A DNA stretch of 64,000 nt from Hoeflea ulvae (GTDB lineage Bacteria; Pseudomonadota; Alphaproteobacteria; Rhizobiales; Rhizobiaceae): positions 3,107,501 through 3,171,500 of the forward strand of contig NZ_JAOVZQ010000001.1 in NCBI RefSeq assembly GCF_026619435.1, written 5' to 3'. Positions 7,958 to 16,465 of the stretch are shown piece after piece. A model generated the notes under the pieces. It ran no database searches and was not told the DNA's origin. It was given only the letters and a program-made list of their open reading frames with translations. How positions within the stretch are numbered: the first letter of the stretch is position 1; every line of letters starts with the position of its first letter. The translations under genes and the position numbers were made by a program.

Positions 7958-9208
7958 ATGAAGATGAAATCATTTGTCACCCTCAACGGCTTGCTCGGTG
8001 TCCCGGGCGGCATCGCGATTGCCTTGTGGGTGCTGGCCATTCCGCTTGTCTGGCTGGACGCGCGCTTTCCCATTGTCGGCGATCCCCTGCCCTTCTGGCT
8101 GGCGATATCGACCGACACCGCCAGATCGCTGCTCGCCACCATCGCCACCGCCGCCATCACCACGCTGGGCCTGGTCTATTCGATCATGCTGGTGGTGTTC
8201 ACGCTTGCCGCCGGCAACATCGCGCCGCGGCTGTTGCAGCGGTTTTCGCGCGACCGTGTCAATCAGATCACCGCCGGACTTCTTGGGGGAACATTCCTCT
8301 ACGCCCTGTCGGTACTGCGCGCCACAGGGCCGGAGTTCCGCCCCGAACTCTCCGTCGCCGTGGCCTTTCTGCTGGCGGCGATCTCCGTCCTGCAGGTCAT
8401 TCATTTCGTGCATTCGGTCTCGCAAAGCGTCACCATCGACGCCGAAGTGGCGACGATTTCCGAACAGCTCGAGCAGCAGGTCAACCGGCTGCTGGTCGAA
8501 ACCGGCGCCGATTCGGGGGATTTCAAGGATGACCATCTCGACACCGTCATCAAGGCAGAACAGTCAGGCTATGTCACGCTGATCAACGAGGCCGACCTGC
8601 TCAAGCTGGCGCGCCAGCGCGAAAGCTATATCTCGGTTCGCGTGGCCCCGGGGGATTTCGTGCTGACCGGGCAGACCTTGGCGATGGCCGGGTTTTCCGC
8701 CGATGACGAAAAGGCCGTCAATGCCGTCTCGAGATCAATCAGCCTGGAACCCTATCGCGGCGCCGTCGACGACATCCGCTTTTCGATCCGCATTCTGCTT
8801 GAGATCGCGCTGCGTGCGCTCTCCCCCGGCGTCAATGACAGCTTCACGGCCGTTGCCTGCGCCGACCGCATCGCCGCGGCCCTTGTCAGGCCGGTCTCTG
8901 AGGGTCTGCGCGGTGACGTGCGCTGCGACACCGATGGCGTCGCCCGCCTCAAGGTGCCCGGGCTGTCGCTCGATGATCTGCTCAACATGACACTGCATCC
9001 GTTGCGGCAGGCCGCCGAAGGCAATGTGCTGATGCTCGACCACCTGGCAACGGTGCTCAATGCGCTTTATTCCGTTGCCGGCACCGATGCGAAAAAGCTG
9101 ATCGCGTTTCACGGCAAGGCCCTGCTTCAGACTGCCGGCGCGGGCGAACCGATCGGTTCTGATCTGGATTTCCTCAAGAGCCGGCTTGATTTCGCTGTCG
9201 AGGATTGA
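7958..9208 (+). CDS. DUF2254 membrane protein
   Basis: 416 residues. Four hydrophobic helices fill the first ~140 residues (GGIAIALWVLAIPLVWL, LLATIATAAITTLGLVYSIMLVVFTLAAG, GLLGGTFLYALSVL, VAVAFLLAAISVLQVIHFV), followed by a ~270-residue soluble domain (QSGYVTLINEADLL, ISVRVAPGDFVL, ALRALSPGVNDSFTA). This is the DUF2254 architecture, function unknown. The frame is open upstream to 7775, but the ATG used has AAGGA 8 bases before it and matches the family start. It diverges from csbD and converges on the small exported protein. Confidence 0.85.
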   Translation: MKMKSFVTLNGLLGVPGGIAIALWVLAIPLVWLDARFPIVGDPLPFWLAISTDTARSLLATIATAAITTLGLVYSIMLVVFTLAAGNIAPRLLQRFSRDRVNQITAGLLGGTFLYALSVLRATGPEFRPELSVAVAFLLAAISVLQVIHFVHSVSQSVTIDAEVATISEQLEQQVNRLLVETGADSGDFKDDHLDTVIKAEQSGYVTLINEADLLKLARQRESYISVRVAPGDFVLTGQTLAMAGFSADDEKAVNAVSRSISLEPYRGAVDDIRFSIRILLEIALRALSPGVNDSFTAVACADRIAAALVRPVSEGLRGDVRCDTDGVARLKVPGLSLDDLLNMTLHPLRQAAEGNVLMLDHLATVLNALYSVAGTDAKKLIAFHGKALLQTAGAGEPIGSDLDFLKSRLDFAVED

Positions 9209-9246
9209 GGCGCCGCGATCATCCGCGGTCACCTTGAATTTTGGGG

Positions 9247-9582
9247 TCAGTTGTACTGGCTGGCTTTGGCCGGTGTTTCGGCCTGGGCAACAGCGGCGAT
9301 GCTCATCTCAGGGTTGATCAGCTCGATGGCGACCTCGATGCCACCGGCAGCGGTCACATCCCAGACGATCTCGGCATCTTCGTAAAACAGCGCCGGATCA
9401 ATCTCGACACATTTGCCGAAAGTCTTTTTCTGAAGCTGCGCCATCGATGCCATGGCTGGGGAAAGATCCTGCCTGCACTGCTCTACTGTCTCATAGGCTT
9501 CGACGGGTGCGGGCTGCTCCGAACAGGCCTGCAGATCATCGCTGCAGGCAATCAGCAACATGAAGGCTGCAATGTGTTCCAT
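9247..9582 (-). CDS. Small exported Cys-containing protein, unknown
   Basis: 111 residues. A hydrophobic N-terminus (EHIAAFMLLIACS) suggests a signal peptide. The mature part is acidic and has cysteines at about 14, 20, 36 and 56 that could form disulfides. The ATG is placed by an AGGAG site 9 bases upstream; the frame itself opens 17 codons earlier. I do not recognise a named family. A perfect EcfG promoter directly upstream makes it a likely general-stress protein of the envelope. Confidence 0.65.
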   Translation of the reverse strand: MEHIAAFMLLIACSDDLQACSEQPAPVEAYETVEQCRQDLSPAMASMAQLQKKTFGKCVEIDPALFYEDAEIVWDVTAAGGIEVAIELINPEMSIAAVAQAETPAKASQYN

Positions 9583-9604
9583 GACGTGTCTCCTTTGGAG
9601 AGTA

Positions 9605-9629
9605 AACGCCCCGGCAGCTTGCGGGTTCC
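9605..9629 (-). promoter_or_regulatory. Sigma-EcfG promoter of the small exported protein
   Basis: Minus strand GGAAC (9629-9625), 16 bases, CGTT (9608-9605), exact consensus, 23 bases upstream of the ATG. Confidence 0.85.
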
Positions 9630-9699
9630 GCAAAAGCCGGTGGAGACAGCGATTTTATGAACAAAAAGTTAATGGCAGCATGGCCGGTCGGTCAGCGTT

Positions 9700-10712
9700 T
9701 CAGTGCTTGAAACGGACCTCGTACTGGCTTTCGGGAATGGTCAGCTGGTAAACCATCCGGTCGCTGACCAGCTCGTGATGCACCTCAGCCGACAGCGCCT
9801 GCGGGACAACCCGGCCAAGCACGGTGCGGGAAAATCCAGGGCTCTGGCTCGCCGCGATATCCTGCTCGCTCAGCGGCCCGGCAAAGGTCTCGGTCCAGGT
9901 CACGACCAGTTCCGGCTCGTTGCTGTCGTTGGAGCGCTCTTCGGCGGCCAGTTCTACAGTGCCGCCACCCGGGCCGAGCGCACCCCTGGCCAGCGAATCG
10001 ATCGCCAGTTCGTGCAGCGCCAGTCCCAGATGCAGCGCCGCATTGGGCGCCAGATAGGCATCCTCGCCGACCATGTGAAAGCCCGAGGGCAACACGCCGA
10101 ACAGCGGCTGCAACTGGGATTTGGTCAGCGCAAAAGCTCCGCCCCGCGCCAGTCGGATGCGGTCACGAGATCCTGCGACTGGGCCATCGACTGGATGCGG
10201 TTGCGGAAGGAATAGAGAAAGCCCGGCAGATCGTCTGACGACCGCGCGGTCTGAGTGGCGATCGACTGGACAATGGCCAGAAGATTCTTCGAGCGATGAT
10301 TGAGCTCGCGCAGAAGCGTCTTGAGCACCGCCTCGCGATATTTGACATCATCAATGTCAAGTATAGTGGTGAACACGCCGATGACCACGCCGTCAGCATC
10401 GATATCGGGAACCATCTTCAACAAGAACCAGTGCGGATCCTGATCCACGTCGCGCAGAATCTCGAGCTTGCTCGGCTCACCGCCCTCCAGCACCCGGCGC
10501 TTGGCCGCCGCCACCTTGGCGGCCTGATCACCAAACAGCGCGCTGTCATTCTTCCCGTCGAGATCGACTTCGCTGGGCCATCCGGCCGGGAAATTCGCGA
10601 CGAAGCGGATCGCCAGTTCGGCGTCCTGATACATCGTGAACACACCGGCGCTGCGCAAGCCTGCGAGCTTTATCCTCATCCGGTCGGAATCTGTGAGCGG
10701 CTTGCTGGTCAT
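9700..10712 (-). CDS. PAS-HWE histidine kinase, frameshifted and degenerate
   Basis: Read across one frameshift near 10125-10150 (one base missing close to a GGGGCGG run), the gene gives 337 residues. A PAS-like domain (about 20-130, WFLLKMVPDIDADGVVIGVFTTILDIDD) is followed by an HRxxN H-box (ELNHRSKNLLAIVQSIATQTAR). The catalytic half is unusual: the N-box reads HELAIDSLARGAL where HWE kinases have HELATNAxKYG, so the Mg-ATP-binding Asn is replaced by Asp, and the G-box reads SPGFSRTVLGR without the GxG. It may be a pseudokinase or a phosphatase/adaptor for PhyR, two genes away. Whether the frameshift is real or an error cannot be told. No EcfG site was found. Confidence 0.7.
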
Positions 10713-10809
10713 GGGACGTACTTTAAGCTTTTGAGCCTGCTGAAACGGACGGCGGACGCTGGGTTTTGTCCAGCGCCCGCGGTCACTTTGCAGTTCCCGT
10801 ATCGGGCGG

Positions 10810-10974
10810 TCATACCTTGCGGACAAAATTCAGCACCAGAGAGATGACCAGGAATGCAAGAAACAGGAAGAAAAGGATCTGCGCGATGCCAGCCGAAGCG
10901 CCGGCGATGCCGCCAAATCCGAAAATTCCCGCGATGATGGCAACAACCAGAAAGACGAGAGCGTAGTACAGCAT
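10810..10974 (-). CDS. DUF1328 small two-helix membrane protein
   Basis: A 54-residue protein too short for standard ORF cut-offs: it starts [20 protein letters not shown], has a GGIAGASAG turn, a second helix [18 protein letters not shown] and ends VRKV. This is the DUF1328/YtjA family, small membrane proteins common in stress regulons. An AAAGGAG site lies 8 bases upstream of the ATG and a perfect EcfG promoter lies ahead. Function unknown. Confidence 0.88.
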   Translation of the reverse strand: MLYYALVFLVVAIIAGIFGFGGIAGASAGIAQILFFLFLAFLVISLVLNFVRKV

Positions 10975-11006
10975 CGAAAATCTCCTTTGTCATTCGATGT
11001 GCCACC

Positions 11007-11031
11007 AACGCCCGGTTTTCCAATTGGTTCC
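11007..11031 (-). promoter_or_regulatory. Sigma-EcfG promoter of the DUF1328 gene
   Basis: Minus strand GGAAC (11031-11027), 16 bases, CGTT (11010-11007), exact consensus, 33 bases upstream of the ATG. Confidence 0.85.
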
Positions 11032-11036
11032 GACCC

Positions 11037-11831
11037 TTAAACCGTTTCCGCCGCGCTGTTGAAGAACAGGGCCTGGCTGATCAGCGCCTTGACCATGTCG
11101 GGATTGAAGGGCTTGGTAACGAGAAATGCCGGCTCTGGCTTCTCGCCCGTGAGCAAACGCTCGGGGAACGCCGTGATGAAGATCACCGGCAGCGTGTCGT
11201 TCTTCAGGATGTCATTGACCGCATCAATGCCCGAGCTGCCGTCGGCGAGCTGAATGTCGGCCAGCACCATCTTCGGCTTGGTGCGATTATACAGCTCCAG
11301 CGCCTCGCCATGGGTGCGCGCGATGCCCGTCACCCGGTGACCGAGGGTCTCGACCATTTCCTCGATATCCATGGCGATCAGCGGTTCGTCTTCGATGATC
11401 ATGATGTCGGTGGCGACCTGTTCGGAGATTTCCTTGGCGGCCTTGTCGATGAGCTCGGAGATGCCTTCCTGGTCCACGTCCAGGATCTCGGCGGTCTCAG
11501 CCGGGGTGAAACCCTCGACTGCAATCAGAAGAAACGCCTTGCGGGCATCCGGCGTCACGTTTTCGAGATTTGCCGCGGCCTTCTTCTCCCAACCGAAAGG
11601 GGTGGTGTGTTCGGGCATGGGAACCGAAAGGCTGTCAAAGAGTTTGGAATACAGGCTGTAAAGCGCAACGCGGTCGTTGCCGGTGTTTGGAAAAATGCTG
11701 AGATCGGCAATCAGGGCCTCCAGCATTGCGGCGACAAAAGCATCGCCGGATGTCTGTGAGCCGGTGACGGCGCGTGAGAAGCGGCGAAGGTAAGGCAAAT
11801 GCGGCGCAATGCGCATGGAAAGTGTCGACAT
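11037..11831 (-). CDS. phyR: PhyR anti-anti-sigma response regulator
   Basis: 264 residues. The N-terminal half is the sigma-like domain (about 1-130, with a sigma2/sigma4-like ALIADLSIF... and GFTPAETAEILDVDQEGISELIDKA). The C-terminal half is a receiver (about 140-260: DIMIIEDEPLIAMDIEE with acidic pocket, MVLADIQLADGSSGID phospho-acceptor Asp, VIFITAFPE, LVTKPF with Lys). In the general stress response, phosphorylated PhyR binds NepR and frees EcfG. It is divergent from nepR-ecfG, the classic arrangement. The frame opens 33 codons earlier, but the ATG used has AGAGG 7 bases upstream and leaves room for the promoter. Confidence 0.97.
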   Translation of the reverse strand: MSTLSMRIAPHLPYLRRFSRAVTGSQTSGDAFVAAMLEALIADLSIFPNTGNDRVALYSLYSKLFDSLSVPMPEHTTPFGWEKKAAANLENVTPDARKAFLLIAVEGFTPAETAEILDVDQEGISELIDKAAKEISEQVATDIMIIEDEPLIAMDIEEMVETLGHRVTGIARTHGEALELYNRTKPKMVLADIQLADGSSGIDAVNDILKNDTLPVIFITAFPERLLTGEKPEPAFLVTKPFNPDMVKALISQALFFNSAAETV

Positions 11832-11874
11832 ATTAGACCTCTTGGTTGTCCCGTGGACGTGGCAACATGACAAA

Positions 11875-11898
11875 AACGCACTGGCTAAAAAAAGTTCC
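11875..11898 (-). promoter_or_regulatory. Candidate sigma-EcfG promoter of phyR
   Basis: Minus strand GGAAC (11898-11894) and CGTT (11878-11875) 15 bases apart; the T-run after CGTT also satisfies the looser GGAAC-N18-TT form described for RpoE2. It lies 44 bases before the phyR ATG. The -35 is one arm of an inverted repeat shared with the nepR promoter. Confidence 0.7.
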
Positions 11899-11918
11899 GG
11901 AGGCTTGGAACTTTTTTT
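11887..11918. repeat. Perfect inverted repeat carrying both divergent -35 elements
   Basis: AAAAAAAGTTCC at 11887-11898 and its exact complement at 11907-11918 are separated by 8 bases. Each arm ends in GGAAC read outward, so the palindrome is two back-to-back EcfG -35 boxes, each followed by a T7 tract. Confidence 0.9.
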
Positions 11919-11931
11919 CATCTCGCGCATT
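11907..11931 (+). promoter_or_regulatory. Candidate sigma-EcfG promoter of nepR-ecfG
   Basis: GGAAC (11907-11911), 16 bases, CATT (11928-11931): one base off CGTT in the -10, but fits GGAAC-N18-TT. It is 38 bases upstream of nepR, as expected for the auto-regulated anti-sigma/sigma operon. Confidence 0.7.
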
Positions 11932-11969
11932 CTGCATGCATGTGTTCATTTTGAAAGAGCTGGGTGGCA

Positions 11970-12155
11970 ATGATCGAAAAATCAAACAAGGGCGGGGCAA
12001 ATCCCGCCGATCGCGGTACGACAGATGCCATCGGTTCGCAACTGAAACGATATTACAAGTCGGTCGAACAGGAGCCGATTCCGGATCAGCTGCTCGACCT
12101 GCTGGAAAAGCTCGACCAGGCAGAACGTTCGGGTGGCAAAAATGGCGCGAATTGA
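11970..12155 (+). CDS. nepR: NepR anti-sigma factor
   Basis: 61 residues with the conserved NepR core IGSQLKRYYKSVEQEPIPDQLLDLLEKLD, the two helices that clamp EcfG or PhyR. It binds and holds EcfG inactive in unstressed cells. A GTG two codons upstream is an alternative start. The 3' end overlaps ecfG by 14 bases, so the two are translationally coupled. Confidence 0.93.
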   Translation: MIEKSNKGGANPADRGTTDAIGSQLKRYYKSVEQEPIPDQLLDLLEKLDQAERSGGKNGAN

Positions 12156-12741
12156 ATCTGGCGTCTCCGACACCATCACCTCCGACGCGACGGACACGTT
12201 TTCCTTCCGCCGGGAAATGCTCGCCACGCTGCCCAGCCTGCGTGCGTTTGCCTTCTCGCTTGCCCGGCGCCACGACCGTGCCGACGACCTGATCCAGGAA
12301 ACCGTGATGAAGGCCTGGGGCAAGCAGGAAAGTTTTCAGCCCGGCACCAATCTGCGCGCCTGGCTGTTCACCATCCTGCGCAATGAATTCTACAGCCAGA
12401 TGCGCCGCAAGGGCCGGGAAATGCCCGATCCCGATGGTGTCTTCGCCGCCAATCTCGCCACTCATCCCGAGCAATATGGCAAGCTGGACATGGCCGATTT
12501 CAAGGAAGCGCTGGACCAGTTGCCCGATGATCAGCGTGAAGCCATCGTGCTGATCGGTGCCTCCGGCTTTTCCTATGAGGAAGCCGCCGAGATCGCCGAT
12601 GTCGCTGTCGGCACCATCAAGAGCCGGGTCAACCGGGCACGTGCGAAGCTGCAGGAAATGCTGACCATCACCGGCGAAAACGAATACGGCCCCGACAACA
12701 CCTCGGCCCCGCTGGTCAACAAGTCCTTCCCCGGCAGGTAA
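12142..12741 (+). CDS. ecfG: EcfG general-stress sigma factor (ECF15)
   Basis: 199 residues. Region sigma2 (about 25-90: LPSLRAFAFSLARRHDRADDLIQETVMKAW, NLRAWLFTILRNEFYSQMRR) and region sigma4 (about 120-175: LDQLPDDQREAIVLIGASGFSYEEAAEIADVAVGTIKSRVNRAR) are intact. With the adjacent nepR and phyR this is the alphaproteobacterial general-stress sigma, recognising GGAAC-N16/17-CGTT. Several exact matches lie within 10 kb. A GTG three codons upstream is an alternative start. Confidence 0.97.
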   Translation: MARIESGVSDTITSDATDTFSFRREMLATLPSLRAFAFSLARRHDRADDLIQETVMKAWGKQESFQPGTNLRAWLFTILRNEFYSQMRRKGREMPDPDGVFAANLATHPEQYGKLDMADFKEALDQLPDDQREAIVLIGASGFSYEEAAEIADVAVGTIKSRVNRARAKLQEMLTITGENEYGPDNTSAPLVNKSFPGR

Positions 12742-12885
12742 GCCGCAACTGACCAACCGAACCGGCTCCGTTGCCGGTCCGGCCGAAGTCTCTGCATCAC
12801 AAGCGAAATAAGCGTTACGGGGTTTCCTGGCCCCGTCACGTGATTCCGATTGCTGGGCAGTCGATAAGCTATCGTTCAAAGCAAT

Positions 12886-12972
12886 TGGTGCGGACGACGG
12901 GAATCGAACCCGTACAGCCTTGCGGCCGAGGGATTTTAAGTCCCTTGCGTCTACCAGTTTCGCCACGTCCGC
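12886..12972 (-). tRNA. tRNA-Leu (anticodon TAA)
   Basis: Read on the minus strand: 7-bp acceptor stem GCGGACG/CGTCCGC, D-arm with GGTAGACGC, anticodon loop CTTAAAA giving TAA (reads UUA/UUG), long class-II variable arm (TCGGCCGCAAGGCTG region), T-loop GGTTCGATTCC, and an encoded CCA end at 12888-12886. Confidence 0.95.
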
Positions 12973-13040
12973 ATCTCCCCCAAACCGGTAGCCGAGGTTC
13001 GCCGTGCAGGCAAGGGCTTCGCCGTCATTGGCCACAACAA

Positions 13041-13072
13041 CAAAACGCCCCGCTGCGAGAAAACAGCGGGGC
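13041..13072 (-). terminator. Terminator of wrbA
   Basis: A perfect 9-bp stem (GCCCCGCTG/CAGCGGGGC, 13047-13055 with 13064-13072) with an 8-nt loop is followed on the minus strand by GTTTTGTTGTTG, about 45 bases after the wrbA stop. Confidence 0.75.
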
Positions 13073-13115
13073 GCGTTCTGTCACCGGATCAGCGCCGGTT
13101 CGGCATTCATGCCGG

Positions 13116-13715
13116 TCAGGCGCTGAGCTTGGCGGCGATTTCCGCCACCCGCTTGCCCTGCACCCGCGCGCCTTCAAGCTCGACATCGGACGGTTGCCGC
13201 GATCCGTCGCCACCCGCAATCGTGGTTGCGCCATAGGGCGATCCGCCCTTGACCTCGTCGACGCCCGACTGTCCTTCGAAGGAATAAGGCAGGCCGGCGA
13301 TCAGCATGCCGTGATGCAGCAGTACCGTGTGGAAGCTCAGGATTGTCGATTCCTGGCCGCCATGCTGGGTGGCCGTCGAGGTCATCACCGAGCCGACCTT
13401 GCCGATCAGGGCGCCCGAGGCCCACAATGCGCCGGTCTGGTCGAGGAAATTCTTCATCTGCGAGGCCATCATGCCATAGCGTGTCGGCGTGGCGAAAATG
13501 ATGCCGTCATACTCGGCAAGCTCGCCCGGATCGGCCACCGGCGCATCCTGGTCCATCTTGTAATGCGAGGCCTTTGCAACCTCTTCGGGGACAAGCTCCG
13601 GAACCCGCTTGAGGGTCACTTCGGCACCGCCGGCCTTTGCGCCTTCAACGGCGGCCTTGGCCATCGCTTCCACATGTCCCCAGCTCGAATAGTAAAGCAC
13701 CAGAACTTTCGCCAT
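13116..13715 (-). CDS. wrbA: NAD(P)H:quinone oxidoreductase, WrbA type
   Basis: 199 residues, the normal WrbA length. Flavodoxin-like fold: FMN phosphate loop [12 protein letters not shown] (about 9-20), [21 protein letters not shown] (about 75-95) and the WrbA-specific [18 protein letters not shown] region (about 108-125). It reduces quinones by two electrons in the cytoplasm and protects against oxidative stress. GGAGA 6 bases before the ATG fixes the start; upstream in-frame codons are not part of it. It is monocistronic with its own terminator. Confidence 0.95.
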   Translation of the reverse strand: MAKVLVLYYSSWGHVEAMAKAAVEGAKAGGAEVTLKRVPELVPEEVAKASHYKMDQDAPVADPGELAEYDGIIFATPTRYGMMASQMKNFLDQTGALWASGALIGKVGSVMTSTATQHGGQESTILSFHTVLLHHGMLIAGLPYSFEGQSGVDEVKGGSPYGATTIAGGDGSRQPSDVELEGARVQGKRVAEIAAKLSA

Positions 13716-13908
13716 CTTAGTCTCCATTTGGTTTGGCCGCACCAGGCGGCGGATCATCCCCCACAGATAGGCGATCTGACGTTCACTGAAACCCGCTAAA
13801 TACTGCACGGATTGTTCACAATTTAAGCACACCAGCCTGAACCCGGCATCGCTTGCGCCGGACCCGGAAAGCGGTTTATGCAAACATACCCAACCAAGGA
13901 TCCCGACC

Positions 13909-14670
13909 ATGAGCGAAGCCCCTGCCCCATCCGTCACCGCAGCCGCGCTCGCCATCGGTGACGAATTGCTCTCGGGCCGCACCAGGGACAAGAACATCGG
14001 TCATCTCGCCGAATTGCTGACGGCGGCCGGCATCGATCTCAAGGAAGTCCGCATCGTGCCGGATGACCAGGCGCGGATCATCGAGGCGCTCAATGCGCTC
14101 AGGTCGCGCTATGATTATGTCTTCACCTCGGGCGGCATCGGCCCGACCCATGACGACATCACCGCCGATGCGGTTGCCGCCGCCTTCGGCGTGCCCTGCA
14201 GCCATGATGCCGGGGCCATCGATCTGCTTGGCGCCCATTATGCCGAGCGCGGCATGGAATTCACCGACGCCCGCCGCCGCATGGCGAGGATGCCGGTGGG
14301 CGCCACCCATATCGACAATCCGGTCAGCCGAGCGCCCGGCTTCATCATCGGCAATGTCCATGTCATGGCCGGCGTCCCGTCGGTCTTCCAGGCCATGCTC
14401 GACAATGTTCTGCCGGCCTTGAAATCCGGTGCAAAAGTCTATTCCGACAAGGTCGATTGCCCTTATGGCGAAGGCGATATCGGCGACCCGCTGACGGCGG
14501 TGGCCAAGGCCCACCCGGATGTCAATATCGGCTCCTACCCGCGGTTTTCCGGCACCACCTTCTCCACCGAGATCGTCATCCGCGGCCGCGACCAGGCCGC
14601 GATCGCGGCGGCCAAAGCCGATGTCGAAACCATGCTGGCAGACGTCGGAGCAAGGCTCGGGCCCCGCTAG
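13909..14670 (+). CDS. CinA/MoaB-like molybdopterin-binding domain protein
   Basis: 253 residues. The MoCF_biosynth (MogA/MoaB) fold covers residues about 8-175 with [32 protein letters not shown] and [12 protein letters not shown], as in the N-terminal half of CinA. There is no C-terminal CinA deamidase domain, so this is the short CinA-related form, often called competence/damage-inducible protein A-like or compared with FAD synthase regulators. Biochemical role uncertain. It diverges from wrbA, with the universal stress protein 87 bases downstream. Confidence 0.85.
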   Translation: MSEAPAPSVTAAALAIGDELLSGRTRDKNIGHLAELLTAAGIDLKEVRIVPDDQARIIEALNALRSRYDYVFTSGGIGPTHDDITADAVAAAFGVPCSHDAGAIDLLGAHYAERGMEFTDARRRMARMPVGATHIDNPVSRAPGFIIGNVHVMAGVPSVFQAMLDNVLPALKSGAKVYSDKVDCPYGEGDIGDPLTAVAKAHPDVNIGSYPRFSGTTFSTEIVIRGRDQAAIAAAKADVETMLADVGARLGPR

Positions 14671-14757
14671 GTTTGATCGGGATCAATGCGCGCTCCGGCA
14701 GCAAAGCCCATGATTGACGGATCGTTTCCCGGTCGGGGCGTCTCAAAGGAGCAGATT

Positions 14758-15600
14758 ATGACCTATCACACGATACTCGCCGTTTATTCCACACCTGCCG
14801 ATGTCGCTCCGGTCACCACCGCCATTGCCGATTTTGCCGGCGGCAGGGAAGTCCATGTGCTTGGCTGTCATGGCGAACCGTCACAATTCGTCGTGCTCTC
14901 GGCGCCGATCGACGTCCCCGACGCCGCCACCATTGCCGCGCTGTACGAACAGGCCGACGCTCGCATGCGCGAGGTCGGCGACGCCTTCGACAAGGCCTGC
15001 GATCTGGCCGGCCTGTCGCATGAATGGCGTCCGGTGCGGTCTCCCGGCGGCGACAGCGCCGTCTCGGCACTGGCCAGCGCCCGCTCCGCCGACCTGGTGG
15101 TCGTGCGCCAGCCCGACCGCAAGGCCAATGAGGACATGGCCACCAATGTCGAGGCCCTGCTGTTTGAAGGCGGACGCCCGGTGCTGTTCCTACCCTCAAG
15201 CGGCAAGCTGGCAACGCCGATCAAGCGCATTCTCATCGCCTGGGACGGATCGCGCGAAGCCGCCCGCGCCACCCACGATGCCCTGCCGCTGCTCAAGGCT
15301 GCGGATGCGGTCGAGATCGTCGTGGTCGACCCCGACAAGCTGCCCGACATCGATGCGCCGCTGGCCGGCACCGACATCGCCAGCTGCCTGTCACGTCACG
15401 GCATCCACGCCAATGTGACAACGGTCTCCAGAGGGACGGGCTCGACCGCCGAAGCCATCTCCACCCAGGTGAGCGCCACCAATGCCGATCTGGTGGTGAT
15501 GGGCGCCTATACGCATCAGCGCCTGCGCGAATGGCTGTTTGGCGGCGTCACCCGCGCCTTCCTGGAAAACTCGCCGGTGGCTGTGCTGATGTCGCGCTGA
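14758..15600 (+). CDS. Universal stress protein (tandem UspA-type)
   Basis: 280 residues. The second half (about 155-280) is a clear UspA domain: IKRILIAWDGSREAARATHDALPLL and the ATP-binding-like end VVMGAYTHQRLREWLFGGVTRAFLENSPVAVLMSR. The first half is a diverged copy. AAAGGAG lies 7 bases before the ATG. Such double-Usp proteins are soluble stress or adenine-nucleotide-binding proteins. No EcfG site was seen upstream. Confidence 0.9.
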   Translation: MTYHTILAVYSTPADVAPVTTAIADFAGGREVHVLGCHGEPSQFVVLSAPIDVPDAATIAALYEQADARMREVGDAFDKACDLAGLSHEWRPVRSPGGDSAVSALASARSADLVVVRQPDRKANEDMATNVEALLFEGGRPVLFLPSSGKLATPIKRILIAWDGSREAARATHDALPLLKAADAVEIVVVDPDKLPDIDAPLAGTDIASCLSRHGIHANVTTVSRGTGSTAEAISTQVSATNADLVVMGAYTHQRLREWLFGGVTRAFLENSPVAVLMSR

Positions 15601-15641
15601 GTGATCCGGCGCGCGGGGCCTTGCGAAAGCCCGCGCGCCAT

Positions 15642-16238
15642 TCAGCCAAGCATCATCCACAGCGCGACGCCTGCCAGCACGGATGCAAATGCCAGGTTCA
15701 GGCGCCGGGCGCTGGACTCGCTGCGAAACAGCCGTCCCAATCCATCGCCGGCCAGCGTCCACAGCAGGAACGCCAGCAGATTGTTCAGCGTGAACACCAC
15801 GGAAATCAGCAAGACGCGTTCGACCATGTCGGCGGGCCCCGATGCCCCGAACTGCGAAAACATCAACAGAATGATGACATAGGCCTTGGGGTTGAGAATA
15901 AGCAGCGAAGCACCATCGGCAAAGCCGGCCCTGTTGTCGCCGGCTTTGGCGCTGGAACGGCCCGATATCGCCATTTTCCACGCCAGCCAAAGCACATAGG
16001 CGGATCCGGCCAGTTTCAGGACGTCAAACAGCGCAGTATCGGGATGAATCACCGAAATCAGCCCTGCCCCGACAAGCCCGGTCACCACCAGTGTCGCAGC
16101 ATGATAGCCGGCATTGGCCGGAAGCGTCGCCATGGTTCCGAAACGCGCGCCAAGGGCAGCAAAGAACAGATTGCCGGGTCCGGGGCTGTAGGCCAGCGGA
16201 AGCAGAAAGGCCAGCAGGGTGAGAACATACAGGGTCAT
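15642..16238 (-). CDS. LysE/RhtB family exporter
   Basis: 198 residues with about six membrane helices. It has the family start [23 protein letters not shown] (conserved SPGPGN) and [17 protein letters not shown] in the middle. These inner-membrane carriers export amino acids or related metabolites; the substrate is not predictable here. The ATG has AAGGA 9 bases upstream; an in-frame extension of 72 codons lacks hydrophobic character and is discounted. It diverges from gpt. Confidence 0.9.
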   Translation of the reverse strand: MTLYVLTLLAFLLPLAYSPGPGNLFFAALGARFGTMATLPANAGYHAATLVVTGLVGAGLISVIHPDTALFDVLKLAGSAYVLWLAWKMAISGRSSAKAGDNRAGFADGASLLILNPKAYVIILLMFSQFGASGPADMVERVLLISVVFTLNNLLAFLLWTLAGDGLGRLFRSESSARRLNLAFASVLAGVALWMMLG

Positions 16239-16465
16239 CGGATCATCCTTGCTTTGCGGTGATGATCGATGATGGCCCGCCGCGCACTCCGCAGCCACCC
16301 GATTCCAGCCGCGAAGCTCACACACCGCCAAATCATCGAGCGATCCACAGGACAGTGCATGAAAATTTCGCCGACTTGCTTTCGGCAGCGGATTCCGGCT
16401 ATTTGCGGCGCTTAAGTTTGCAACTGCAGCCGACGGGGCCGCCCCAAAAACCAAGGAAGTCAGCC

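Noticed and set aside
11887..11918. Bidirectional terminator between phyR and nepR
   Set aside because: It has stem-plus-T7 on both strands, but lies between two gene starts and each arm ends in GGAAC with a -10 at suitable distance.
12886..12972. Integration (att) site at the tRNA-Leu gene
   Set aside because: No integrase and no partial duplicate of the tRNA 3' end was seen nearby.
12973..13032. Remnant of a chemoreceptor (GKGFAVI-like frame near the tRNA)
   Set aside because: Only about 15 codons resemble the MCP hairpin, so chance or a tiny scar cannot be separated.
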